Shown in pieces: positions 53,018 through 62,413 of a stretch of DNA of 64,000 nucleotides. Numbering within the stretch: the stretch's first letter is position 1; every line of letters begins with the position of its first letter. Under the pieces are notes generated by a model that was not told the origin of the DNA, searched no databases, and was given only the letters and a program-made list of their open reading frames with translations. The stretch spans positions 165,498-229,497 of the forward strand of contig NZ_DFQV01000002.1 of the NCBI RefSeq assembly GCF_002377945.1. The letters run 5' to 3'. Both the position numbers and the translations under genes were made by a program. The stretch is from Psychrobacter sp. UBA3480. GTDB lineage: Bacteria; Pseudomonadota; Gammaproteobacteria; Pseudomonadales; Moraxellaceae.

Positions 53018-55885
53018 GTGAAGGATATTATTACGGTTGAACAATTGAATTTTAATTTCATTGGTAAGATTTTTGGCAAAAAAGGAATACTTCTAACAGA
53101 GCTAGCCTTGTCTTTAGATACCAAGAAAGGATCAGCAGAACTTGCCTCATTCTCTCAAGTTAAAAGATTTGCTTATATTGAAAAGGGATTCTTTGGTGCA
53201 ACCCTATTTATTCATAACGGTCAATCGTTCGAAGAGTATAAGTTTTTATCAAAGACGAACTCTATAGCATTTTTAGAGTCTATCAACAGGAAAATCGCTC
53301 ACTCCCTACAGCCCTATATGAGTAGCTTAATTGAAGAGTTTAATATTCAGGTTTTGAGTAATTACCCTAGGGACTCGAAATTAGATCAAATTAAATTAGT
53401 CGCAAATGAGCTGGCTACATACTATGAAGATGACAACGTGCCATGGGATTACTTCAGTGACTCCAAACTATATAGCGAAGTTGGGAAAATATACAGTCTT
53501 TATCCTATCAAACAAGAAGCCTTAGGCGCATATCATGAAAAAATCAACCTGGCGCTAAGAAAGGATTTCTTTGATAACGTAGAATCAAATCCTTTAACTG
53601 ATGAACAGAGACTTGGTGTGCTCCGTTCTAATGATAAAAACATGGTACTGGCTGCTGCTGGTACGGGTAAAACCTCTGTCATGGTCGCTAAGGCTCTCGA
53701 TCTTGTCGATAGAGGGTTGGCATCACCTCAAGAGATTTTAGTTCTAGCCTACAACAAATCAGCCGCTGAAGAGCTAAAAAATAGGCTTGCTGATAAAGCT
53801 GAGAATTCAGGCATCGTACTAACAGAGACACCTCAGATCTCAACATTCCACGCTTTAGGTAGAAAGATCTTAGAGGAATCTAACATCTCAACTTATATGA
53901 GCGTCTTCACTGAAGACAGCTTAAAGCTAGGTGTGTGGGTAACAGAGTGGTTGATAGAATATTTAACACAAGATCCCAAAAGAATGGTCGATTTTATATC
54001 ACTATTCCCAGAACCTGTGAATCCTTTCGACTTTAAGACTCAAGAAGAGTATGAGCGACATATCAGAGACAATGAGTTTAGAACTCTTCAAGGCGAGTTG
54101 GTCAAAGGGTATCAAGAACTTAGGATAGCTAATTGGCTAGCTATTCATAAGATCCCATACGAATACGAAGCTCGTTACATCAGTAAGCGAAGAATTGACA
54201 TAGGATTCGACTACCAGCCTGACTTTCATATATCTGACTCTAATATTTACATCGAGCACTTTGGTATCGATAGACAGGGTAATACTCGCCCCGATATAGA
54301 TAAGCGAGCATACAACGAATCTATTGATAGCAAACGTAAACTGCATAAAGAGCTTGAAACAGTTTTAGTGGAAACATTCCATTATGACTGGACCGAAGAT
54401 GCACTCGAAGCTCGTCTTGAAGAACGACTGGCTACCGTGGGAGTTATTCCCGATAAAAATTCGGTTGAAGACGCTTCAAAAGAGTTACTCTCTAAGCTTA
54501 AGGAAGGTAATCAAATTGCCACTTGGAGCAAAATGCTTATCAAGGCCTTACAAGCCACTCGATTTGAGAGATTGGATGAAGACTCAATTCTAGATAGGCT
54601 AGAGAAAGCTAGTATCTCACAAGCAAAGAAGAAGACACGTATTCTAACTGACTTGCACAACGCGTATGTTGAAGAGCTTGCAGCTACTGATTCAATTGAC
54701 TTTGACGATATGATTATCCGTGCAATTGCAGTCGTAGATAATGGTCAATATAAACCTCACTGGAAATATATTCTTGTTGACGAGTTTCAAGACATATCTG
54801 CCTCTCGGATGGAGTTTGTTAACAGCATTATCGAAAAAGGGCCTGACCCCTCATTAACGGTTGTCGGTGATGATTGGCAGTCTATCTATCGATTCTCAGG
54901 TGGTAAACTTGAGCTCACCACTAGATTCAATGATCTGGTTGGACCGCATACACTGACAAAGCTCCAGAAAACATTCCGCTATAATAATAGCATTGCTGAT
55001 ACTGCTGGAACGTTCATCATGGAGAATCCTGAACAGTATCAGAAACACATCAAAACACACGACGTGGTTGATGAATCACAAGTATATTTATTAGATGATA
55101 AGACTAATGAAGAGAATGGTGTCTATAGCAGAGTCGCTGAGGTTGTCAGCAAGATTAGAGCAAATGACCCCGAAGGCTCGATAGCAATTATTGCTAGATA
55201 TAACTATCTATTAAAAGATTCACGTGATTTTCTAGGTAAAGAAAAGTCTAAAGGTATCTACTTTTGGAGCTTTCATAAATCTAAAGGACTTGAAGCTGAC
55301 TACTGCATCTTGATTGGTTTTTTCCAAGGAAAAAGTGGCTTCCCTAATGGAAATCGTGAAGATGCTATACCTGAGGCACTACTCCCAACATTAGACTCAT
55401 TCCCTCATTCTGAAGAGCGACGCTTGCTGTATGTCGGCATAACGCGTTGTAAAAAGAAATCATATATTATTGCGAGTCCAACAGCCCCATCAGAGTTTGT
55501 TCTTGAACTACTGGCCCCTAAATATGACATCAATATCTTCTCTAAATCCTTCCAAGAACGCCACAGAAAAATATTTAAATGTCCTAACTGCGTAAACGGC
55601 TACCTACGCTTAATCAAAGGGCCGTATGGCAGTTTCTATGGCTGTAGCTCTGGTAGAGGTTGTTCGGTAGGTAAGGCACGTGTCTGCACTAAGTGCGAGG
55701 CACCCTCTGTCGATAGAGAACATGATAGCTTATGCAACAATAAAGACTGTGGTAATTCAATGAAAATCTGTAATAAATGTGGGCGTCCTATGAAGATGCG
55801 AGAAAGCAAATTTGGTAAGTTCTGGGGTTGTAGCGGATATGGTATCCCAGATGATCAATGTAAGAATACAATAAAGATTCGCTAA
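53018..55885 (+). CDS. helicase IV-like (UvrD/Rep superfamily) with topoisomerase-type zinc fingers
   Basis: 955 residues from GTG. The N-terminal region is like helicase IV, then AAAGTGKTSVMVAKALDL (Walker A, about 211-228). An inserted segment near 370-460 with QPDFHISDSNIYIEHFGID and KRKLHKELETVLVETFHYDW resembles the PD-(D/E)xK-like insert of HelD relatives. Motif II is ILVDEFQDIS (about 585-594), then VVGDDWQSIYRFSGG, FHKSKGLEADYCILIGF and RRLLYVGITRCKKKSYI. From about 855 to the end are several Cys pairs (CPNC, CTKC, CNKC and others), matching topoisomerase-type C4 zinc fingers. It is longer than E. coli HelD (684). A 3'-to-5' DNA helicase that may bind processed DNA ends is expected. 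Divergent from the StbB-like gene. Confidence 0.8.
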   Translation: MKDIITVEQLNFNFIGKIFGKKGILLTELALSLDTKKGSAELASFSQVKRFAYIEKGFFGATLFIHNGQSFEEYKFLSKTNSIAFLESINRKIAHSLQPYMSSLIEEFNIQVLSNYPRDSKLDQIKLVANELATYYEDDNVPWDYFSDSKLYSEVGKIYSLYPIKQEALGAYHEKINLALRKDFFDNVESNPLTDEQRLGVLRSNDKNMVLAAAGTGKTSVMVAKALDLVDRGLASPQEILVLAYNKSAAEELKNRLADKAENSGIVLTETPQISTFHALGRKILEESNISTYMSVFTEDSLKLGVWVTEWLIEYLTQDPKRMVDFISLFPEPVNPFDFKTQEEYERHIRDNEFRTLQGELVKGYQELRIANWLAIHKIPYEYEARYISKRRIDIGFDYQPDFHISDSNIYIEHFGIDRQGNTRPDIDKRAYNESIDSKRKLHKELETVLVETFHYDWTEDALEARLEERLATVGVIPDKNSVEDASKELLSKLKEGNQIATWSKMLIKALQATRFERLDEDSILDRLEKASISQAKKKTRILTDLHNAYVEELAATDSIDFDDMIIRAIAVVDNGQYKPHWKYILVDEFQDISASRMEFVNSIIEKGPDPSLTVVGDDWQSIYRFSGGKLELTTRFNDLVGPHTLTKLQKTFRYNNSIADTAGTFIMENPEQYQKHIKTHDVVDESQVYLLDDKTNEENGVYSRVAEVVSKIRANDPEGSIAIIARYNYLLKDSRDFLGKEKSKGIYFWSFHKSKGLEADYCILIGFFQGKSGFPNGNREDAIPEALLPTLDSFPHSEERRLLYVGITRCKKKSYIIASPTAPSEFVLELLAPKYDINIFSKSFQERHRKIFKCPNCVNGYLRLIKGPYGSFYGCSSGRGCSVGKARVCTKCEAPSVDREHDSLCNNKDCGNSMKICNKCGRPMKMRESKFGKFWGCSGYGIPDDQCKNTIKIR

Positions 55886-56036
55886 TCGATATCGACTAAA
55901 GCAAATCACACTGTTCTTAGAATGAGCTCTTAAACCAATTGAAAAAATGTAGACTAACTTGTTGTGGTTTAAGTCAGCGGCGACTTTAAAACGTTTATTA
56001 TTAACGGAATATTTATTTAAAAGGATGTTAGTAAAG

Positions 56037-58124
56037 ATGTATATATCTCAATTAAAAATAACTAACTATAGAAGCTTTAAAGACATAACAGTTGAGTTTA
56101 ACGACGGTATTAACGCTATCATTGGTTCTAACAACTCTGGAAAGTCAAATCTTCTTAGAGCACTTTCTATAATCTTCGATAAAAAATCAACCAAAAAACT
56201 TGGAATTGATGATTTCTGTAAATTTATAGATGAACAATATCTAATAGATGTACCACCTAAAATTACTATTGAAGCAACTATAAAAAAAGGAGATGACGAT
56301 ACTGCTACAGAAGATGATATTTCAGTGTTAGCGAATTGGCTCACTATTCTTGATGATAACTACGAAGCAGTACTAACTTATGAATTTTTCTTACCTGAGA
56401 AGCATGAATATACGTATAAAACCTTTATTGAAGAAATAGTAAATCGAGGAGAGGATGAGGATCAAAATAATGAAGATATAAGTAATAAAATCTGGAAGAT
56501 GATACAGAAAAATTTCCTAAGGTTTTATAAACACAAGATTTGGGTCGGTGATGTAAAGAATCAATCTACACTTGATCCAGAAACGCTTGATAGATTTGAC
56601 TATCAATTTCTTGATGCGATAAGAGATGTAGAGAGAGATATGTTGTCAGGCAAGAATTCCTTGCTTAAAGAAGTTATAGACTTCTTTATGGATTATGATA
56701 TTAAGAGTGATAGTACGTTAGACAAAAAAGCACAAAATGTAGCTATAAACACTAGAAGAGACGACTTTGCGATAAAATCAAATGATTTATTGAATGATAT
56801 CCATGCGCGTATCAAACATGGCAAAAAAGAAATATTATCATACGCAACACAGACAGGGGCTTCATTTAACAACGCACTACCTAACTTTGAAGGCGCTTTA
56901 TCAGAGCTTGAGATATATAGCGTTCTACAACTTATTGTTGAGTATGAAACAGGTATAAAGATACCTGCTAGGAACAATGGGTTAGGATACAACAACTTAA
57001 TCTATATGTCTCTTCTTCTTGCCAAGATGCAGGTGAACGCTAACGTCGAACATCTCGACAGCAATGCTAAAGTCTTCTCCATGCTCATTATAGAAGAGCC
57101 TGAATCACACTTACATCCATCAATGCAATTTAAACTTCTTAAGTTCTTAGAAAATAATCGTAAGGCTAAAAAAGTAAGACAAATATTTGTTACTACTCAT
57201 TCTACGCATATAACCAGTGCAGTTACTTTAGATAATATAATTTGTCTATATGAGAAAAACGACGGCACAGATGTAGCGTACCCTGCTAAAACCTTTACAG
57301 ATGAACATGGCAATGAAGTCATTAGTAGTAAGCAATATATTGAAAGATTTTTAGATGCAGTTAAGTCTGATATTTTATTCAGTGATAGAGTCTTATTTGT
57401 TGAAGGTATTGCTGAACAGCTTTTAATATCTATATTTTCTAGGTATTTAGATAAATCATTGGAAGACTACCACATTAGTATAGTAAATATTGGCGGAAGA
57501 TATTTTAATCATTTTTTCTACCTTTTTAATGAAGCGAATGAATACGCAATACCAAAGAAAATCGTATGTTTAACCGATAAAGACCCCGTGAGAAGGGATA
57601 AGAATAAAGATCGAAATTTCAAAACTTGTTATCCCTACGAGTTCAATATAGATAATGAGACATATGATTATGATTCTAATAATGTTGCCCACGCGTCTAG
57701 TAATATATTAATATTTAAACAAGATGACATACATGGTAAAACCTTAGAATACGAATTAGCTTATCTTAATCCCTCATTAAAAACACTTATAACAGAAAGT
57801 ACTAAAAACAAACCTGAACTAAATAAGCTTATGGATCTATACGACGACCAAGAATCTACAGTTCAACAGTTGATAGATGTGCTTCGTGGTAGTGTAGAAA
57901 ACACTCGTATTGAGACAGGAATAAATAGTTGTAGTTTGACAGATGATGAGAAAAAGCGCTCTATTATAGCTACAAGGTATTTAAATTCAGTCAGTAAGGG
58001 AGAGAATGCATTAGAATTAGCAATCGCTTTGCAAAGTAATTTATTTAATAAGGGAAATGATCTCTATGTTGACGTCGTAATCCCACCTTATATACAGGAG
58101 GCTTTAGAAGTATTATGTCAATAA
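56037..58124 (+). CDS. OLD-family ATPase/TOPRIM nuclease (GajA-like)
   Basis: 695 residues from the ATG at 56037, which follows AAAGGA; the family starts with M-x-I-x-x-L-x-I-x-N-Y-R-S-F. Walker A IIGSNNSGKSNLLRAL (29-44), ABC-type Walker B LIIEEPESHLHPSMQ near 350 with FVTTHSTHI behind it, then a TOPRIM nuclease domain with LFVEGIAEQLL (Glu near 456) and CLTDKDPVRRD (Asp pair near 513-515). This ATPase-TOPRIM order is that of OLD nucleases including GajA of the Gabija phage-defence system. GajA is usually shorter (about 580), so this one is extended in the middle. The UvrD-type gene overlaps its end by 10 bp. Confidence 0.85.
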   Translation: MYISQLKITNYRSFKDITVEFNDGINAIIGSNNSGKSNLLRALSIIFDKKSTKKLGIDDFCKFIDEQYLIDVPPKITIEATIKKGDDDTATEDDISVLANWLTILDDNYEAVLTYEFFLPEKHEYTYKTFIEEIVNRGEDEDQNNEDISNKIWKMIQKNFLRFYKHKIWVGDVKNQSTLDPETLDRFDYQFLDAIRDVERDMLSGKNSLLKEVIDFFMDYDIKSDSTLDKKAQNVAINTRRDDFAIKSNDLLNDIHARIKHGKKEILSYATQTGASFNNALPNFEGALSELEIYSVLQLIVEYETGIKIPARNNGLGYNNLIYMSLLLAKMQVNANVEHLDSNAKVFSMLIIEEPESHLHPSMQFKLLKFLENNRKAKKVRQIFVTTHSTHITSAVTLDNIICLYEKNDGTDVAYPAKTFTDEHGNEVISSKQYIERFLDAVKSDILFSDRVLFVEGIAEQLLISIFSRYLDKSLEDYHISIVNIGGRYFNHFFYLFNEANEYAIPKKIVCLTDKDPVRRDKNKDRNFKTCYPYEFNIDNETYDYDSNNVAHASSNILIFKQDDIHGKTLEYELAYLNPSLKTLITESTKNKPELNKLMDLYDDQESTVQQLIDVLRGSVENTRIETGINSCSLTDDEKKRSIIATRYLNSVSKGENALELAIALQSNLFNKGNDLYVDVVIPPYIQEALEVLCQ

Positions 58125-59797
58125 CAACTATTGAATCAGATGAGCTTATTGATATTGACTCACCTTTTAGAGTTTCGGCAGGTCCTGGAGCAGGTAAAAC
58201 CTATTGGCTAACTCAACATATCCATAATGTTGTTAGAACTTCAGACAAATTGTTTATAACGAAAAAGGTTTTATGCCTAACCTACACAAATAATGCCGTT
58301 AAAACGATTCGCTTAAGACTTGGTAACGCTAATTCAAGGGTAGAGGTTATGACAATACATAGCTTCTTTTACCATCATATTGTCAAACCATATATTTCAG
58401 TGATAGCAGAAGAGTTCAACTTGGATGTCACGAAGATAGATGGACATGATGACAAAATACTATCGAATTATACTTTTCTTAAAGAATTGTCAGAGAAGCC
58501 CAAAGTAAGTTACGTTTCTCTGGAAAATAAACCTAAAATGGTAGATGCGATTAAAAGGTGTTACTGGCACTTCGATTCAAATAATAATTTAGTTATTAAG
58601 CCAAGTCATCCTGTAAAAATAGGTAGGTATAACCTAAGCAATACAACTTATTCAGAATACAAAAAACTAGCTTGGGAAAAAGGAGTGTACCATCACGACG
58701 ATATAATTTTTTTCGCCTATCAAATTATAAATCAAGCTCCGTTTATTATAAAAATTATATCCGAGAAGTTTCCGTATGTATTTATTGATGAGTTTCAGGA
58801 TTCTACACCACTACAAATTCATATATTCAAGGATATAGCTGAATATTCAACAATAGGAGTGATTGGCGACCAAGCTCAATCGATTTATGGTTTTCAAGGT
58901 GCAAAACCTACAGATTTCCATGATCTAGTTATTGATAATATACAGAACTTCCAGATAACAAATAATCGTAGATGCTCTAATGAAATTGTTAGTTTTTTGA
59001 ATTTTATCAGACATGATTTAATGCAAATTCCTATTAGAAATATCTCTGATTTAAAACCAATTATACTAGTCGGAGATATGGTAAACGCTTACAATTATGC
59101 TTACAGAATCAATAAGAATATAACGACTTTATCACGTAGTAATATCGTATTAAACTTAGCTAAAGCAGAGTTAGGCTTGGGCGGTTTTAATAAAAAATTA
59201 CTGGAAAAATTAGTTGAAGAAGATTCGAATCAAGTACGTTCTAAACTGATATCCAGCTCTATTAAAAGTCTTTTTTTATTACAGAATGGCGACTTTAAAG
59301 AGGCTATAAAGGAGTTGCAGAGAAGTTATCCGAATAAGGACTTACAGACAAAGAAGCTGATTCTAAATTATCTGACTAAGCTTTCAGCTAACTTTGAGAC
59401 CATTGAGAAACAGTCTTTATTAGAGTTTTCTATATTTATAGTTGGTTTGACAGGCTTATCGTTTCCTAAAGTTACGCGAGGGAGAATTAGAAGATTTTAT
59501 GAAGAAAATGATTTTATTAGCCTTTATCTTTGTGTGAAAGCGGTAAATGAAGATAGTCGTCATTTAACTATTCATAAAGCGAAGGGAAATGAATTCGATA
59601 ATGTATTACTTTTATTGTCAGATCCGAAACACTTAGCTTTTATAACCCATCCAGACCTTACTAAAGAAGAACAACGAATTAACTATGTAGCAGTAAGTAG
59701 AGCTAGGAATAAGTTATTCATTTCGGTACCTATATTAGAAGATTCGCTTAAACAACAGCTCCTTGGCACAGGCATACTCGAAGTAGTAGAGATATAG
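58115..59797 (+). CDS. UvrD-like helicase (GajB-like)
   Basis: 560 residues. Walker A RVSAGPGAGKTYWLTQHI (19-36), motif Ia LCLTYTNNAVKTIRLRLG, motif II YVFIDEFQDSTPLQIHIF near 222, motif III VIGDQAQSIYGFQGAKP, motif V LTIHKAKGNEFDNVLLLL and motif VI RINYVAVSRARNKLFISV. It has all the SF1A motifs. The start codon lies inside the end of the OLD gene (ATGTCAATAA), so the two are translationally coupled. The pair matches the Gabija arrangement in which the helicase-like protein senses or feeds DNA to the nuclease. Confidence 0.85.
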   Translation: MSITTIESDELIDIDSPFRVSAGPGAGKTYWLTQHIHNVVRTSDKLFITKKVLCLTYTNNAVKTIRLRLGNANSRVEVMTIHSFFYHHIVKPYISVIAEEFNLDVTKIDGHDDKILSNYTFLKELSEKPKVSYVSLENKPKMVDAIKRCYWHFDSNNNLVIKPSHPVKIGRYNLSNTTYSEYKKLAWEKGVYHHDDIIFFAYQIINQAPFIIKIISEKFPYVFIDEFQDSTPLQIHIFKDIAEYSTIGVIGDQAQSIYGFQGAKPTDFHDLVIDNIQNFQITNNRRCSNEIVSFLNFIRHDLMQIPIRNISDLKPIILVGDMVNAYNYAYRINKNITTLSRSNIVLNLAKAELGLGGFNKKLLEKLVEEDSNQVRSKLISSSIKSLFLLQNGDFKEAIKELQRSYPNKDLQTKKLILNYLTKLSANFETIEKQSLLEFSIFIVGLTGLSFPKVTRGRIRRFYEENDFISLYLCVKAVNEDSRHLTIHKAKGNEFDNVLLLLSDPKHLAFITHPDLTKEEQRINYVAVSRARNKLFISVPILEDSLKQQLLGTGILEVVEI

Positions 59798-59945
59798 CGT
59801 TACTACTTTCTTTGAAGGTTTTAGTTTAAGATCTACTATTAGAGTATTTTCTGTAACGGATGTAGAGGTAAGGAAAAGAATAGAAGATTATTGTAGAGAA
59901 CAAGAACCAATCATAGGTTATAACCACCGAGAAATAGTCCTTTAA
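59788..59945 (+). pseudogene. orphan coding fragment
   Basis: In the frame ending at TAA 59943-59945 the sequence reads FFEGFSLRSTIRVFSVTDVE, VRKRIEDYCREQEPIIGYNH, REIVL. It has no start codon and follows straight after the UvrD-like gene. The charged, helix-like composition looks like the C-terminus of a lost or frameshifted gene. No family recognised. Confidence 0.35.
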
Positions 59946-60033
59946 GCTTCTCCTTTCCACGTTAGCAATGCATCCAAAAATTCTAGTGGCAGTATAGTAG
60001 CTAAGCAATAAGCCGCGCCTCCTTGATTAGCTA

Positions 60034-61749
60034 CTATATTACTTCCTCAAATGATTCTTCAATATAAGTGACATCAAATAGCTCATGCAGCCTTTTTCTT
60101 AGAAGTTGTTTCCGACTTGCAAAGAAGCCTTCGAAGTCTTCTAGCTCTAATGACTGCTCATCTAATATATAATTTCGCTTTAGATAATAAGTTGCATTGT
60201 CAGCTTTACTATTAACCCACTTAGATAGGTTAGTAGCCTGTTTTACAGTATTTTCGCGACCTTCGAGTAACTGCAAGTTAGGTACCTGATCTCGCATATC
60301 CTGCCACTGTTTGATAGTTTCTCCGTCTATTCCAATTTCTTTCAATATAGATGGCTTAAATTTGCTGTGTGGATGCATATGATCTTGATGGAATGAGATC
60401 TGATCTAACTTTAAGTCTGGATAAAGCGTTGAAAGTAATAAGAAGCTAAATGCTCCTTTTTTGTACTCTAAGAAGTTTTCAATGTCCGTGGTATCAATTG
60501 TTAGCTTCTTCCCGCCCGACATTCTGGTATTTTTATATTCGGAAAAATCAAACTTAATGGCTTTTAGTATGTATGTATCACCACCATCAGACTTTGTTCT
60601 TAACCCATCTCGCAAACCACTTAGAGCGGTATCTGCCTGACCGCTATAAACCTGCTTCAAGAGACTGTGCACAATCAACTTTCTTAGTTCTTGTTTAGTC
60701 GTAGGGTCAACCTTTCCGCCTTTATATAAATAATAGGCCAATGGAGTTGCAGCATAGTTGGAGGATAATCGCTTCTTATTAAAGCCAAACTCTCTTAGCA
60801 TTGCTGCCGCATCTATTAAGGCCTTGCGAATTTGGTTCCAATTATCTTTTATCTTATTGATGTTCGTAGAGTTAAAGGTCTGCACCTTAAAGTTCATTGG
60901 AGCATCTACAAGAAATAAGCATGTCCGCATCAAAAAATCGGTATTGAAATTAAAGAGACCATCTTCGCCATTCATATCAGATATAAGTTTCTCAATTTGG
61001 TCACGACCATCCTCCCAATGTGCTACTAAGGTAGAGAATAGAAGATCAGATTTTGATAGTATCGTCCCGCCGCTATTGACGCGTACAAAAATGTCTAAGA
61101 TATCATCTAAGTCTTTATTAATGATCTTGAAGTAACTCACTAACTGGTCATCGTTAAATTTATTGAGTAAACGATTAATTATCTTTTTTGCTTGTCTTCT
61201 ATTCTCTATTAACAGCTCTGATCTACTAGGATCAGTCTCAATTAGCTTATCAACAATATTGTCAGAGTCAGCATCCGAATCTTCAAGCTCATTTAAGATA
61301 TTTCTAACAAGATAAAAGTAACCGCTTTTGCTATTCTGAGCATCTTTTTCAGTTAAAAATTTAAACTCATAATCCTCATTCAATAAGTTGATATACATTT
61401 TACGTTCGGGATATGCGCTATTGTTCGTGCTCTTTGCATATTTCTTCTTAGTGCAATACACACCTTGCAGAGCAATATACATTGAACTAATACGCTGCTG
61501 TCCATCCAATACTCCACGAATCTCAAAATAGTTCTTAAGAAATTCATAAAAAGTATATTCATTGGCCTTCTGAGCTGTCAACTCCCAAAATAAGAAAGTT
61601 CCAATCGGGTAGTCCTGCATAATAGAATTAAACAATTTGCATATTTTTTCCTCGCCCCAAACAAATTTTCTTTGGATTGCAGGCAGGTAATACTTATTAG
61701 AATTGATGTCTATAATTAGTTGCCTAATAGATAAGCTCGAATATGCCAT
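60034..61749 (-). CDS. DUF262 protein with HNH-like C-terminus (GmrSD-like)
   Basis: 571 residues. N-terminal DUF262 domain: YYLPAIQRKFVWGEEKICKL (21-40), DYPIGTFLFWEL and IRGVLDGQQRISSMYIAL near 80. A long helical middle follows. Near 452 the HNH-type motif FHQDHMHPHSKFK appears, followed by MRDQVPNLQLLEGRENTVKQ, as in the DUF1524 nuclease part of GmrSD type IV restriction enzymes, which cut modified phage DNA. Both halves are fused here, as in several single-chain relatives. AAAGGA precedes the start. It is convergent with the OLD/UvrD pair and divergent from the Avs-like gene. Confidence 0.8.
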   Translation of the reverse strand: MAYSSLSIRQLIIDINSNKYYLPAIQRKFVWGEEKICKLFNSIMQDYPIGTFLFWELTAQKANEYTFYEFLKNYFEIRGVLDGQQRISSMYIALQGVYCTKKKYAKSTNNSAYPERKMYINLLNEDYEFKFLTEKDAQNSKSGYFYLVRNILNELEDSDADSDNIVDKLIETDPSRSELLIENRRQAKKIINRLLNKFNDDQLVSYFKIINKDLDDILDIFVRVNSGGTILSKSDLLFSTLVAHWEDGRDQIEKLISDMNGEDGLFNFNTDFLMRTCLFLVDAPMNFKVQTFNSTNINKIKDNWNQIRKALIDAAAMLREFGFNKKRLSSNYAATPLAYYLYKGGKVDPTTKQELRKLIVHSLLKQVYSGQADTALSGLRDGLRTKSDGGDTYILKAIKFDFSEYKNTRMSGGKKLTIDTTDIENFLEYKKGAFSFLLLSTLYPDLKLDQISFHQDHMHPHSKFKPSILKEIGIDGETIKQWQDMRDQVPNLQLLEGRENTVKQATNLSKWVNSKADNATYYLKRNYILDEQSLELEDFEGFFASRKQLLRKRLHELFDVTYIEESFEEVI

Positions 61750-62413
61750 TATGAAAAATCCTTTAATATCATCTTGAATTGCTCTTTAGCTTCAAAGCTG
61801 GCTTGCCATTTTGGCATAATTTTTATGTCTGGAGATACAGACAATATTATCAGATTTTTACAAACCCTATGCCGTTTCCATAATTATGATAAAACTATTG
61901 TGTTTGAGTGTTTACAGGTAAGTAGTTGTAGTTTTTAACATGGAGCTAAGCTACATTGTATTGTCAATACATTTGCCGGTTAGCAATGCTTTGAGAGCTT
62001 GATAATATTCCAATTAGGTTACCTATCTTTTTTAGTCATCAAGATATGGGTTGATAACCTGGCTTTATATTAGAACTTTTAAGGATGAGCTTACCATAGT
62101 CAGTTGGCGCTAATATTTATACTTAATATCAGTGCAGGTAGCTGAAATTTAAGCTTTCGAACGATTAAATCCAAAAAAGCACTTATTAGACTTGATAATC
62201 CATACTAGACAGCGTGCTTATGCCTTATCAGAATACATTAGCTAGTTGATGAAAACTGCTATGCCAAGATATTCAATCTTTTTGAGCAATAAAGTTAATG
62301 CGATTGTCTGCTGGCAAGCAAGTTATCAAAGGCAGCTTCTAGTTTGTAGTAATCAACTTTGATTATTGATATTATCGGTATAACTATTTTTCTAATTAGG
62401 TATATCAACATTT
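61750..62413. other. 664-bp region between divergent defence genes
   Basis: It contains the promoters for the DUF262 gene (leftward) and the Avs-like gene (rightward). Several short open pieces look coding (around 62160-62340) but are broken by stops and match nothing I recognise. No terminator or repeat was seen. Confidence 0.45.
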
